From contig CAZVHB010000004.1 of the NCBI GenBank assembly GCA_964626965.1, forward strand, positions 1-64,000: a stretch of 64,000 bases of DNA. The letters run 5' to 3'. The DNA is from CAZEPT01 sp964626965 (GTDB taxonomy: Bacteria; Patescibacteriota; Minisyncoccia; Phycocordibacterales; UBA9973). Of the stretch, positions 50,444-58,404 are shown in pieces. The position numbers and the translations under genes are program-made. Each line of letters starts with the position of its first letter. Positions within the stretch are counted from its first letter, which is position 1. A model generated the notes under the pieces. The model searched no databases and was not told the DNA's origin. It was given only the letters and a program-made list of their open reading frames with translations.

Positions 50444-50689
50444 ATGAAAGGATTTAACCCAAATCAACTTAATCTTAATTTTGAAGCACCACCACCCGGT
50501 ATGGTTCAACAAGATTTACAAGGAAGAACTCTTACCGACATAAAGAAAGCGAGTAAAAGTTATAATGAGCAAGTATTAAAATCAATCACACTAAAAAATG
50601 GACATTGGTATATAGAAGGAAAGGATGCTGATGAATGGATTGCACTCTATAATTCACTCGACGAGAAAACAAGTCTTGCGGATTACTAA
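50444..50689 (+). CDS. Unknown small protein (81 residues)
   Basis: The ATG at 50444 is preferred because TATACT (50432-50437) ends six bases before it. A TTG at 50408 would extend the frame upstream through the promoter. The protein begins MKGFNPNQLNLNFEAPPPGM and ends with HWYIEGKDADEWIALYNSLD. I recognise no family. It has its own terminator at 50703. Confidence 0.65.
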   Translation: MKGFNPNQLNLNFEAPPPGMVQQDLQGRTLTDIKKASKSYNEQVLKSITLKNGHWYIEGKDADEWIALYNSLDEKTSLADY

Positions 50690-50702
50690 CTTACACAACA
50701 GC

Positions 50703-50734
50703 AAAACGGGTAATGATTAGTCATTACCCGTTTT
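50703..50734 (+). terminator. Terminator
   Basis: aaaacgggtaatga and tcattacccgtttt pair around ttag. Confidence 0.88.
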
Positions 50735-50823
50735 ACTTACTTATTGCAACTCAAAAAATATATTGACTTTTAGGCAAACGAAGTAGATGATGAAGATAAT
50801 TGTTCATTTTTAAATATATAAAT

Positions 50824-51156
50824 ATGAAAAAGTCTAAACAAGAGCTCGCAAGCAAAAAACTCGCCAGAGCACAACAACTTTTTAATGAATTAGAACTAAC
50901 ACTTGCCAAAGGTGAACACGCGCAGACAAACTCAGAACTCGCTATTCTTGAAGAAAGTGCAAGTCAGTATGCTACAGGACATCGTGATAAAATCTACAAT
51001 GCCTGTGTTCGTATGTACGGAGTATTCCGTGTATCCAAAACACGTTACCCGAAACTTGCTGAAAATCTAAAAAAACTCCTCCGACACACAGCAAGTCGTT
51101 TCTTCCAAAGGAACCCTGCACCACACCAAACCAACCCGCAACTTAACTTATTTTAA
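50824..51156 (+). CDS. Unknown basic helical protein
   Basis: The 110 residues are basic and helical (KKSKQELASKKLARAQQLFN, YNACVRMYGVFRVSKTRYPK, KKLLRHTASRFFQR). The basic C-terminal half might bind nucleic acid, but this is inference only. The ATG at 50824 is the natural start. An earlier one at 50800 adds eight hydrophobic residues. No family recognised. Confidence 0.65.
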   Translation: MKKSKQELASKKLARAQQLFNELELTLAKGEHAQTNSELAILEESASQYATGHRDKIYNACVRMYGVFRVSKTRYPKLAENLKKLLRHTASRFFQRNPAPHQTNPQLNLF

Positions 51157-51175
51157 CTTTTTCAAAAATAATACA

Positions 51176-51199
51176 GCACCCTATAAAACGGGTGTTTTT
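51176..51199 (+). terminator. Terminator
   Basis: caccc and gggtg pair around an eight-base loop, followed by five Ts. The stem is short. Confidence 0.5.
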
Positions 51200-51244
51200 A
51201 TTAACACACCGTGCAAATCAAATGCTTATGCTACAATATAAAAT

Positions 51245-52144
51245 ATGAAAGAACACCTCAACAGAAACATACCAAGCTGGATAGGAATTATCGTTATTTG
51301 TATTGGTTCTATTGGACTTGTATCAGCTCACACTGAATACAGGTATTTAAACGTACATGCAGAAAATACAGTAAACGCGACACATATTGCAGAAATAAAC
51401 CAATCACTCACCTCACTCAAACAAACACTCGGAATCCTTGAAAATAAAAATAATACCATTGCCACCACACTCGAAGACACAGAGAGTAGAAATGGAAGAC
51501 TCCTCAATCAATTTTCATCAATAACAGACACAGTAGACACACTCAAAAAACTCGCACAAGCAGACCCGAAACTCTTAGAGAAGTATTCAAAAGTATACTT
51601 CTTAAATGAAAATTACAAACCGGTTGAATTAAAAAATATTGATGTCACATATCTCTTCAATAAAAAAACACCGCTACAAATACATGCGAATGTAGAAAAA
51701 CATCTCGTCAGAATGCTCGACCGATCAATTGGTGACGGAATGAATATTCAAGTCATTTCAGGATACCGATCCTTTGGTACACAAGCAGCGTTGAAATCAG
51801 GCTACAAAGTAACCTACGGAACAACCAAAGCAAATCAGTTTTCCGCAGACCAAGGATATTCAGAACATCAACTCGCAACAGCAGTGGACCTCACCACACC
51901 CACAGTCGGATCAACCTTTGTAAAATTTGAAAAGACACCAGAATATGAATGGCTCTTAAAACATGCGCATGAATACGGTTTTGTACTCTCTTATCCAGCA
52001 AACAATAAATACTATACATTTGAACCATGGCACTGGCGTTTTGTGGGAAAAGATCTTGCACGACACCTTTTTGAAGAAAATAAATATTTTTACGATCTAG
52101 ACCAAAGAGAAATTAATACATATCTAGGAGAAATGTTCGATTAA
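51245..52144 (+). CDS. VanY-type D-alanyl-D-alanine carboxypeptidase (M15B)
   Basis: The 299 residues have an N-terminal membrane helix (about 13-33) and a coiled-coil stalk (about 45-100). A zinc carboxypeptidase domain follows, with VISGYRSFGTQ, QGYSEHQLATAVDL (SxHxxGxAxD-like, with Leu-Ala-Thr in place of the glycine step) and FEPWHWRFVG. It should trim peptidoglycan stem peptides outside the membrane. TGC-TACAAT ends seven bases before the ATG. Confidence 0.9.
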   Translation: MKEHLNRNIPSWIGIIVICIGSIGLVSAHTEYRYLNVHAENTVNATHIAEINQSLTSLKQTLGILENKNNTIATTLEDTESRNGRLLNQFSSITDTVDTLKKLAQADPKLLEKYSKVYFLNENYKPVELKNIDVTYLFNKKTPLQIHANVEKHLVRMLDRSIGDGMNIQVISGYRSFGTQAALKSGYKVTYGTTKANQFSADQGYSEHQLATAVDLTTPTVGSTFVKFEKTPEYEWLLKHAHEYGFVLSYPANNKYYTFEPWHWRFVGKDLARHLFEENKYFYDLDQREINTYLGEMFD

Positions 52145-52220
52145 TCCAGAAAAAATCTTTCAAGCTATTTTTCTTGTTTTGTAGTATACTAGTTTCATAT
52201 TAATCATAAGAAAAATACAT

Positions 52221-52361
52221 ATGGGAAAAAGAAGTACAGGAGTAAGTGTAAACAAAGTGTTTAAACATCCAGCAAAAACAACAAAACGAACAGCAGTCAA
52301 ACATGCAATGCTTGATGCCCGAAAAGCTGCAAAAACTCCAAAAGGAAAAACTGTCAAATAA
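52221..52361 (+). CDS. Very basic small protein (46 residues)
   Basis: The ORF encodes a 46-residue, Lys/Arg/Thr-rich chain (begins MGKRSTGVSVNKVFKHPAKT, ends KAAKTPKGKTVK) with almost no acidic residues. It has a terminator directly after its stop. Such composition fits a small ribosomal-type or nucleoid-binding protein, but I recognise no family. TATACT lies about 30 bases upstream. A SET-domain protein, a lysine methyltransferase fold, is encoded 1.4 kb downstream. Confidence 0.6.
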   Translation: MGKRSTGVSVNKVFKHPAKTTKRTAVKHAMLDARKAAKTPKGKTVK

Positions 52362-52391
52362 TAAAAAACCACCATATGGTGGTTTTTTATT
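52362..52391. terminator. Palindromic terminator
   Basis: ataaaaaaccaccatatggt continues as a perfect palindrome and ends in Ts on both strands. Confidence 0.88.
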
Positions 52392-52498
52392 ATGTACGAA
52401 GCACTAGCCCTGTGTGTATACCTCTTCTAGAATACCACTCTGGAACCCACACCATCATCATCAATCTAATATAGAAAGTTATACACTTTCCAGTATCA

Positions 52499-52527
52499 TT
52501 GCACTATATTTCAATTAATGGTACTAT
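52499..52527 (+). promoter_or_regulatory. Promoter of csp, with long leader
   Basis: TTGCAC (52499-52504) and TGG-TACTAT (52522-52527) are 17 bases apart. The transcript would have a leader of about 73 bases, unusually long for this window. The rest of the 52392-52606 interval shows only a small hairpin (gaaagt-tatac-actttc, 52475-52491). Confidence 0.55.
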
Positions 52528-52606
52528 AAAGATACAAAAAGTATTATCTAATATAAGTCGATTTAGTAATTTCTATTTGTTAATTATTCGATTTATTTAG
52601 ATATCT

Positions 52607-52804
52607 ATGACAGGAACAATAAAAAAGCTTACTGACAAAGGGTTCGGATTCATCACTGGTGAAGGACTCGCGAAAGATCTTTTCTTTCACAGTAATGGTC
52701 TCGTAGGTGTAACTTTTGACGAACTCCGCGAAGGAGATGCAGTTTCTTTTGAAACTGAAAATTCAGATAAAGGTATGAACGCTGTAAACGTACAACGCGC
52801 ATAA
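52607..52804 (+). CDS. Cold shock protein (CspA family)
   Basis: The 65-residue OB-fold RNA chaperone has RNP1 KGFGFIT (about 11-17) and RNP2 DLFFHSN (about 25-31). The family binds single-stranded RNA and DNA and melts secondary structure. The 73-base leader fits the CspA habit of thermosensitive 5' regions, although no known element is recognised. Confidence 0.93.
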   Translation: MTGTIKKLTDKGFGFITGEGLAKDLFFHSNGLVGVTFDELREGDAVSFETENSDKGMNAVNVQRA

Positions 52805-52817
52805 TCTACATCACACA

Positions 52818-52858
52818 ACAAAAAGAGCGGGCACCCTTTGGGTGCCCGCTCTTTTTGT
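52818..52858. terminator. 19-bp perfect hairpin terminator
   Basis: Arms start acaaaaagagcgggcaccc and enclose loop ttt. It belongs to the repeated separator type. Confidence 0.9.
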
Positions 52859-52910
52859 ATCAAAAAACCAACAATAGCCAGTAAGACTTTTTTATGGTAT
52901 ACTCAAGGTA

Positions 52911-53132
52911 ATGAAAAAATACGCACAAGACCTCAAGACGAGCCAGAACCCAGTTTCACTATCTGATTTTTTAGATGCATTCAATAAAGACATGCCAGCG
53001 AGCTTCCCTCGTGCGACAAGCGTACTCCTACAAAAATTTAAAGACACACACGCGGCACTATTTAAAAATGGTGAACTCTGGTCACTTGATCTCCACAGAA
53101 AGAAACTTATTGATTGGCTCCCTCGCAAATAG
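52911..53132 (+). CDS. Unknown small protein (73 residues)
   Basis: The chain is charged, with a probable helical centre (LSDFLDAFNKDMPASFPRAT) and a basic end (DLHRKKLIDWLPRK). I recognise no family. TGG-TATACT ends seven bases before the ATG. It precedes the PQ-loop-like gene by three bases, so both lie in one operon. Confidence 0.65.
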   Translation: MKKYAQDLKTSQNPVSLSDFLDAFNKDMPASFPRATSVLLQKFKDTHAALFKNGELWSLDLHRKKLIDWLPRK

Positions 53133-53135
53133 TAT

Positions 53136-53699
53136 ATGAAAGAAACAATCGCAATAGTTGCTTCTCTTATTGCCGTAGTAGGTAATGTTCCCTACCTGCG
53201 TGATGTTATACGAAAAAAAATTCAACCACACCCATACACGTGGCTCGTATGGACGATTGTATCTTTAGTTACGCTCTTTGGACAAATAGCTAAAGGAGCT
53301 GGGATTGGTGCGCTGCCCACAGCTGCAGCAGAAATTTTTACAGTGATTATCTTCTTTTTTTCACTCCAGTATGGATTTAAACAAATTAAAAAAACAGACA
53401 CCTATTTCTTGATTGCTGCACTTCTGGGTCTTATCCCTTGGGCACTCACCAAAGATCCAACAATTTCCGTTATCATCGTTGTTTCAATTGACCTTATTGC
53501 ATTTATTCCAACACTGCGAAAAACCTGGGATCACCCAAAATCAGAAACACCAATTCTTTACAGTATGAATGTCGTACGACACATACTCACACTCTTCTCG
53601 CTTCAGGCATACAATATCGCAACAACACTCCATTCTATTGCGATGATTATTACTAATACGCTCATGACTGGGTTCATTACGATTAAAAGGAAGAAATAA
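53136..53699 (+). CDS. PQ-loop/SWEET-like seven-helix membrane protein
   Basis: The 187 residues form about seven helices in two similar halves. Each starts with a Pro-containing loop: VGNVPYLRDVIRKKIQPHPY at about residues 15-34 and IAFIPTLRKTWDHPKSETPI near 122-141. This repeat resembles PQ-loop and SemiSWEET transporters. A substrate cannot be named. It is translated close behind the 73-residue gene. Confidence 0.7.
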   Translation: MKETIAIVASLIAVVGNVPYLRDVIRKKIQPHPYTWLVWTIVSLVTLFGQIAKGAGIGALPTAAAEIFTVIIFFFSLQYGFKQIKKTDTYFLIAALLGLIPWALTKDPTISVIIVVSIDLIAFIPTLRKTWDHPKSETPILYSMNVVRHILTLFSLQAYNIATTLHSIAMIITNTLMTGFITIKRKK

Positions 53700-53766
53700 G
53701 AACCACCGAAAGGTGTTTTTTATTATACATATTGCACAAAATACCGAAGCGTATTAAAGTGTATCT

Positions 53767-54192
53767 ATGGAAATTCCAAAAACAACAGACAGGACAAAAT
53801 TAAAAGTTAAAAAAGGACTCAACGGACTCGGATTATTCGCGCAAGATACAATAAAAAACAAAGAGTGGATTATTGAGTACGTTGGTAAAAAATTAAGTAA
53901 TAAAGAATCTGATGATCTCACGACTCAATACTTATTTGAAGTAAATAATAAACTCACACTTGACGGGAGTATCCGCACAAACACTGCACGATACATCAAC
54001 TACAGCTGTGAACCAAATGCAGAAGCATGGAATGTGCATGACCGTATCTTTATTCGAGCAATTCGCATGATAGAGAAAGGAGAAGAAATAACCTATGATT
54101 ATGGTATAGAATTTTACAACCAATTCATCAAACCAAAAGGTTGTCGATGTGGAAGTAAAAAATGTAAAAGTAAGAAAGTAAGTAAAAAATAA
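53767..54192 (+). CDS. SET-domain protein lysine methyltransferase-like
   Basis: The 141 residues are a compact SET domain: GLNGLGLFAQDTIKNKEWI (about 18-36), the ARYINYSCEPNAEA segment (NHSCxPN-like, about 75-88), GEEITYDYG (about 108-116) and a post-SET CxCxxxxC (CRCGSKKC, about 129-136). The fold uses SAM to methylate lysines. The small size, with no extra domain, is common for bacterial SET proteins. The target is unknown; basic small proteins nearby (52221, 50824) are possible but unproven substrates. Confidence 0.88.
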   Translation: MEIPKTTDRTKLKVKKGLNGLGLFAQDTIKNKEWIIEYVGKKLSNKESDDLTTQYLFEVNNKLTLDGSIRTNTARYINYSCEPNAEAWNVHDRIFIRAIRMIEKGEEITYDYGIEFYNQFIKPKGCRCGSKKCKSKKVSKK

Positions 54193-54237
54193 AATACAAA
54201 ACGAGCGCGGACCTACGGTCCGCGCTCATTTTGTATT
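54193..54237. terminator. Long separator hairpin
   Basis: Arms of 21 bases (aatacaaaacgagcgcggac and its complement, one mismatch) enclose loop tac, between convergent genes. Confidence 0.85.
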
Positions 54238-54279
54238 ATGCTTCTTACTTTAACATTTAGAATTTAGCATTTAGCATTC

Positions 54280-55896
54280 CTACTCCCCTTCTTTCTTACC
54301 TAACTCCGGAATCGGTGCAATCGCCACCTCTGTCGTCAGAAATACACCAACAGCAGAAGAAGCATTTTGGAGTGCTGTTCTGGTTACTTTGAGTGGATCG
54401 ATAATACCTGCTTCAAACATATCTTGTACATACTCTTCTGTATACGCATCATATCCAAAATTATTACTATTTTCTTTATTGCCATTTTTTACTTTTGCAA
54501 CAACGTCAGATGCATTAGTTTTACCACTATTTTGAACGATCTGATACAGCGGTACTGAAAGTGCTCCAAGTACAATAGCGTACCCAACTTCACGTTCTTT
54601 ATTTTTTACTTGAGTCTGTTTCAATACACGCTCACCTGCTTGAACAAGGGCGACGCCTCCACCCGGAACTATACCCTCAGCAATTGCAGCCTGTGTAGCA
54701 TTAACTGCGTCTTCTATCTTGAGCTTGAGATACTTCATCTCTGTTTCAGTACTTGCACCAACATGGATCACACCAACTCCTCCGGTAAGCTTAGCAAGTC
54801 TTTTTTGTATCGCCTCTTTGTCGAACTTTTGCGCAGTGTGCAACTGTGTTCGTAATTGCAACACACGACTATCAATATCTTTTTTATTCCCCTGACCTGC
54901 GATAATGAGCGTACTCTCTTTTTTAGACACGATTCGAGATGCACGACCAAGATGCTCTATTTCTACATTTTCAAAAGAAAGTCCAACTTCATCAGTCAAA
55001 ACTGCTCCACCAGTCATAATCGCAATATCGACGAGTTGATCACGTTTACGATCCGCATAGCCAGGAGCTTTGATACCAAGCACTGAGAATGTTCCGCGTA
55101 ATTTATTGAGAACAAAGGTATTGAGTGCTTCTCCTTCTATGTCATCAGCAATAATAACCATTTCTTTTTTCCCAAGTGCGACTACTTTTTCAATGATGGG
55201 GAGTATTTCTTTAATCGTTGTTATCTTTTTGTCAGTAATAAGGATATACGGATCTTTCATTTCTGCTTCCATTCGTTCTGGACTCGTTAGCATATAGGGC
55301 GAAAGATATCCTGTGTTAAAAGACATACCGAGCGCAATACTCGATGAAATACCAAAAGACTGTGATTCTTCAACAGTCACTACACCATCAGTCCCAACCT
55401 GCTTAATCATATCGGCAATCGTCGCACCCAACTCTTTTGACTCCGCTGAAATACTCGCAATATTCCTAATATCATCATCTGTCTCTATTGGTTTTGCTAT
55501 TTTCTTAAGTTCTTCAATTACCTGTATTGTTGCATCTTCTATACCTTGCCTAACCAAGACACCACTGACACCTTTTGCAATTTGTTTCATTCCAAGAGTA
55601 ATCATCGCATGGGTCAGTATGACAGAAGTCGTCGTTCCATCTCCGGCAATTTCGTTAGTCTTACTTGCTACTTCTTTAATAATTTCTGCGCCCATATTTT
55701 CAAACGCATCAGGAAGTGTAATCTCTTTTGCAATAGAGACACCATCATTAGTCACAACAGGTACTCCGTAGCCACGATCATAGATGACATTTTGCCCACG
55801 TGGACCAATAGTCCCTGACACTGCTCGAGCAACAGTATCGATACCAATCTTAAGCGCTTGTTTTGCTTCTTTGTTAAAAAGTATTTTTTTAGCCAT
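54280..55896 (-). CDS. groEL: Chaperonin GroEL
   Basis: This ATP-driven folding chamber subunit starts MAKKILFNKEAKQALKIGID. It has GPRGQNVIYD, DGTTTSVILTHAMI, the hinge and apical segments, and AIAEGIVPGGGVAL near residue 404. The 538 residues are normal. The C-terminus ends ELGKKEGE, without the usual Gly-Gly-Met tail. It is four bases downstream of groES. Confidence 0.97.
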   Translation of the reverse strand: MAKKILFNKEAKQALKIGIDTVARAVSGTIGPRGQNVIYDRGYGVPVVTNDGVSIAKEITLPDAFENMGAEIIKEVASKTNEIAGDGTTTSVILTHAMITLGMKQIAKGVSGVLVRQGIEDATIQVIEELKKIAKPIETDDDIRNIASISAESKELGATIADMIKQVGTDGVVTVEESQSFGISSSIALGMSFNTGYLSPYMLTSPERMEAEMKDPYILITDKKITTIKEILPIIEKVVALGKKEMVIIADDIEGEALNTFVLNKLRGTFSVLGIKAPGYADRKRDQLVDIAIMTGGAVLTDEVGLSFENVEIEHLGRASRIVSKKESTLIIAGQGNKKDIDSRVLQLRTQLHTAQKFDKEAIQKRLAKLTGGVGVIHVGASTETEMKYLKLKIEDAVNATQAAIAEGIVPGGGVALVQAGERVLKQTQVKNKEREVGYAIVLGALSVPLYQIVQNSGKTNASDVVAKVKNGNKENSNNFGYDAYTEEYVQDMFEAGIIDPLKVTRTALQNASSAVGVFLTTEVAIAPIPELGKKEGE

Positions 55897-55899
55897 AGA

Positions 55900-56223
55900 T
55901 TAATTTGTTTTTTCAGCAGAAATACATACTGCAAGCAATTGATCTTCTCGACCAATCAAATATGTTTTCTCATCAATCATAACTTCATCAAAACCGTATT
56001 TGGAAAAGAGCACAGTATCACCCACTGCTACAGAAAGTGCTATACGTTCATCTCCGTCTTCATTCCATCGTCCGTCCCCCACCGCAACAACCGTGCCAGT
56101 GAGAATAGCATCCTCCTTTTTCTCTATAGGCATTATAAGTCCGGTTTTTGACTGTTTTTCTTCTTCCTCGATGACCTCAATAAGTACTCGGTCAAAAAGC
56201 GGTTGGTATTTTTTTAGTATCAT
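55900..56223 (-). CDS. groES: Co-chaperonin GroES
   Basis: The 107-residue lid of GroEL shows PLFDRVLIEVIEEEE, GTVVAVGDGRW, VAVGDTVLFSKYGFDEV and YLIGREDQLLAV. It has a short C-terminal extension (ISAEKTN). The promoter ends eight bases before the ATG, so the groES-groEL mRNA would be nearly leaderless. I see no CIRCE-type inverted repeat. Confidence 0.95.
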   Translation of the reverse strand: MILKKYQPLFDRVLIEVIEEEEKQSKTGLIMPIEKKEDAILTGTVVAVGDGRWNEDGDERIALSVAVGDTVLFSKYGFDEVMIDEKTYLIGREDQLLAVCISAEKTN

Positions 56224-56231
56224 ATACTCCT

Positions 56232-56259
56232 ATTGTACTGGAAGTGGTATTTGAGTCAA
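56232..56259 (-). promoter_or_regulatory. Promoter of groES-groEL
   Basis: On the minus strand TTGACT (56254-56259) and TACAAT (56232-56237) are 16 bases apart. Transcription would start about one or two bases before the ATG. Confidence 0.6.
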
Positions 56260-56322
56260 TAAAACAAAGATTGGTATATTTCTTGCGAAAACAGGTATAA
56301 TTTGCTATAGTAAAAAACGTAT

Positions 56323-56553
56323 ATGAATACTACTCTAGAATTAATTGCGCAGATAACTCAAATCACTACAGGCGCGCTTATCATCATTACCGTTTGCTTC
56401 CAACAATCCGACGCAAGTCTTGGGTCTTTTTCTGGTGATACAACTTCCGGAGTTAAATTTACTCGACGAGGTTTTGAAAAATTTCTTTATCGTTTTACAA
56501 TACTTTTAGGAATACTCTTTGTTATTTCTTCTGTACTTGTGATAATGAAGTAA
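56323..56553 (+). CDS. secG: Protein translocase subunit SecG
   Basis: The 76 residues have two membrane helices and the SecG loop QQSDASLGSFSGDTTSGVKF then TRRGFEKFLYR. The protein assists SecYE export. TGC-TATAGT ends 11 bases before the ATG. Confidence 0.88.
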   Translation: MNTTLELIAQITQITTGALIIITVCFQQSDASLGSFSGDTTSGVKFTRRGFEKFLYRFTILLGILFVISSVLVIMK

Positions 56554-56634
56554 TATCTCAATAAACTTTTTTCGCTTAAGTATTTCAAATACCTATTCTG
56601 TTCTTACTATTTAAAACAGAGCTTATACTTTTCT

Positions 56635-58302
56635 ATGAAAAATAAAAAAACATATATCCTCACACTTACACAAACATTTTCACTTCGCCAATGGGTTTTC
56701 TTCTATTTAAGCATTCTCATTGTCTTCTTTGCTACACTCATTATCACCTACAGTAGTATCAAGAAAAATCTCTACGAAATCCCTCTTGCAGGAGGGACAC
56801 ACACTGAGGGAATTGTTGGGACAGTCCGTTTCCTCAACCCTGTTCTTGCTGTATCTAATACTGACAAGGAAATCACTGATGTGATTTTCCGTGGACTCTT
56901 CAAAAAAAATACTGATGGTGAGATTGTTCCAGTTCTTGTAGAGAATTACACCGTATCTGAAGATGGACTTACCTACACTATTACAATAAAAGACAAACTC
57001 GTCTTTCATAACAATAAACCACTCACAAGTGATGATATTGTGTACACAATAAAACAAATTCAAGATCCAACAATCAATAGTCCCCGACGTGTTGCATGGC
57101 AAGGAGTTGCAGTAAAAGCAATTAGTCCAAATCAAGTAGAATTTAAACTCAAACAACGATTTACAGATTTTCTTGATATGCTTACCGTTGGTATCCTGTC
57201 AAAAGAAGAATGGTCAACAGTCACTCCAGAAGAATTTACCCTCAGTGAAAAAAATCTGACACCAGTTGGTGTTGGTCCATACAAAGTCACCTCACTCACG
57301 TCAACACAATCTGGTGTACCTAATAAAATCTTTCTCTCACGATTCAAAAAATACGCTGAAGGAAAACCATACATTAAGAAACTCGAACTTGTCTTTTTTG
57401 GAAACGAAAAAGATGCAATCTTTGCACTCAACTTAGGTAATATTGACTCACTTGGTGGAATCAGTTCAGAAAATATTGGGTTAACTAAAAATAAAATAAT
57501 AGAGAAGACGAAACTTCCTCGCCTGTTTGGACTATTTTTTAATAAAAATAAAGTACCAGCATTCCAAGACAGAGATGTTATTGAAGCTATAGAATACGTG
57601 ATTGATAAGCAAGCAATCATTGAAACAGTGTTTAATGGATACGCAGTCCAGCAAGATAGCGCTGTGCCTTTCCTTGTAGGTCCAAACAATGCACTACATG
57701 ACAGAGAGAAAGCTACTCAAATTCTCGAAAAGAAAGGTTGGAAAAAAAATGAAAGTGGTTTCTGGGAAAAAGACAAGAAAGTACTCAGTTTTAAAATAAT
57801 CACGACAGATGTAAGTGAATTAAAACTTGTTAATGTTCTTATTCAAGAACAACTCAACACATTCGGACTTAAAGTAGAGATTGAGACTCATGATCCAAAT
57901 TCATTCACTCAAAATGTAATCAATTCAAGAGACTACGAAGTACTTCTCTTTGGACAAGTGCTTTCAAAACCAAGCAACCTATTTGCATTTTGGCACTCAG
58001 GTGAACGTAATGCACCAGGTCTCAATATAAGTATGTATGTCAATGCAAAAGTAGATATACTCCTCGAAAAAATAAAGAAAGAAAATAACGTGGAAGTACA
58101 GACACAAAATCTTATCGCTCTTGAGAAAGAATTAAATGCGGATAAGCCTGCGATATTCTTGTTTGAGCCAGAATACATTAGTGCCTACTCACGAAAACTC
58201 TTTAACCGAAACTACAATACACGAAACGGAGCATCTCGTTTTACTGACATACACACATGGTCAATCAAAGTAGATCGCGTCTGGAAAGTCTTTACAAAAT
58301 AA
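56635..58302 (+). CDS. Oligopeptide-type solute-binding protein (family 5), membrane anchored
   Basis: The 555 residues have one N-terminal helix (about 20-42) with no lipobox. The SBP family 5 fold follows: TVRFLNPVLAVSNTDKEITD, LVENYTVSEDGLTYTITIKD, FHNNKPLTSDDIVYTIKQIQ and VGPYKVTSL. Family members deliver peptides or nickel to ABC transporters. No transporter genes are adjacent. TATACT ends five bases before the ATG. Confidence 0.88.
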   Translation: MKNKKTYILTLTQTFSLRQWVFFYLSILIVFFATLIITYSSIKKNLYEIPLAGGTHTEGIVGTVRFLNPVLAVSNTDKEITDVIFRGLFKKNTDGEIVPVLVENYTVSEDGLTYTITIKDKLVFHNNKPLTSDDIVYTIKQIQDPTINSPRRVAWQGVAVKAISPNQVEFKLKQRFTDFLDMLTVGILSKEEWSTVTPEEFTLSEKNLTPVGVGPYKVTSLTSTQSGVPNKIFLSRFKKYAEGKPYIKKLELVFFGNEKDAIFALNLGNIDSLGGISSENIGLTKNKIIEKTKLPRLFGLFFNKNKVPAFQDRDVIEAIEYVIDKQAIIETVFNGYAVQQDSAVPFLVGPNNALHDREKATQILEKKGWKKNESGFWEKDKKVLSFKIITTDVSELKLVNVLIQEQLNTFGLKVEIETHDPNSFTQNVINSRDYEVLLFGQVLSKPSNLFAFWHSGERNAPGLNISMYVNAKVDILLEKIKKENNVEVQTQNLIALEKELNADKPAIFLFEPEYISAYSRKLFNRNYNTRNGASRFTDIHTWSIKVDRVWKVFTK

Positions 58303-58404
58303 TCAAAAAAATAATAACAAATAATCTCCACGAGTATAGGTCGAAATACTTCCGTTATAAAAAAGGAAGTCCTCATCCAAAAAAATGGAAAAAATAAAAA
58401 ATAT

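Noticed and set aside
54367..55771. Plus-strand ORFs opposite groEL, and similar ones opposite gyrA, topA, rnj and parB
   Set aside because: They lie antisense to strongly conserved genes, have no promoter or family match, and have skewed composition.
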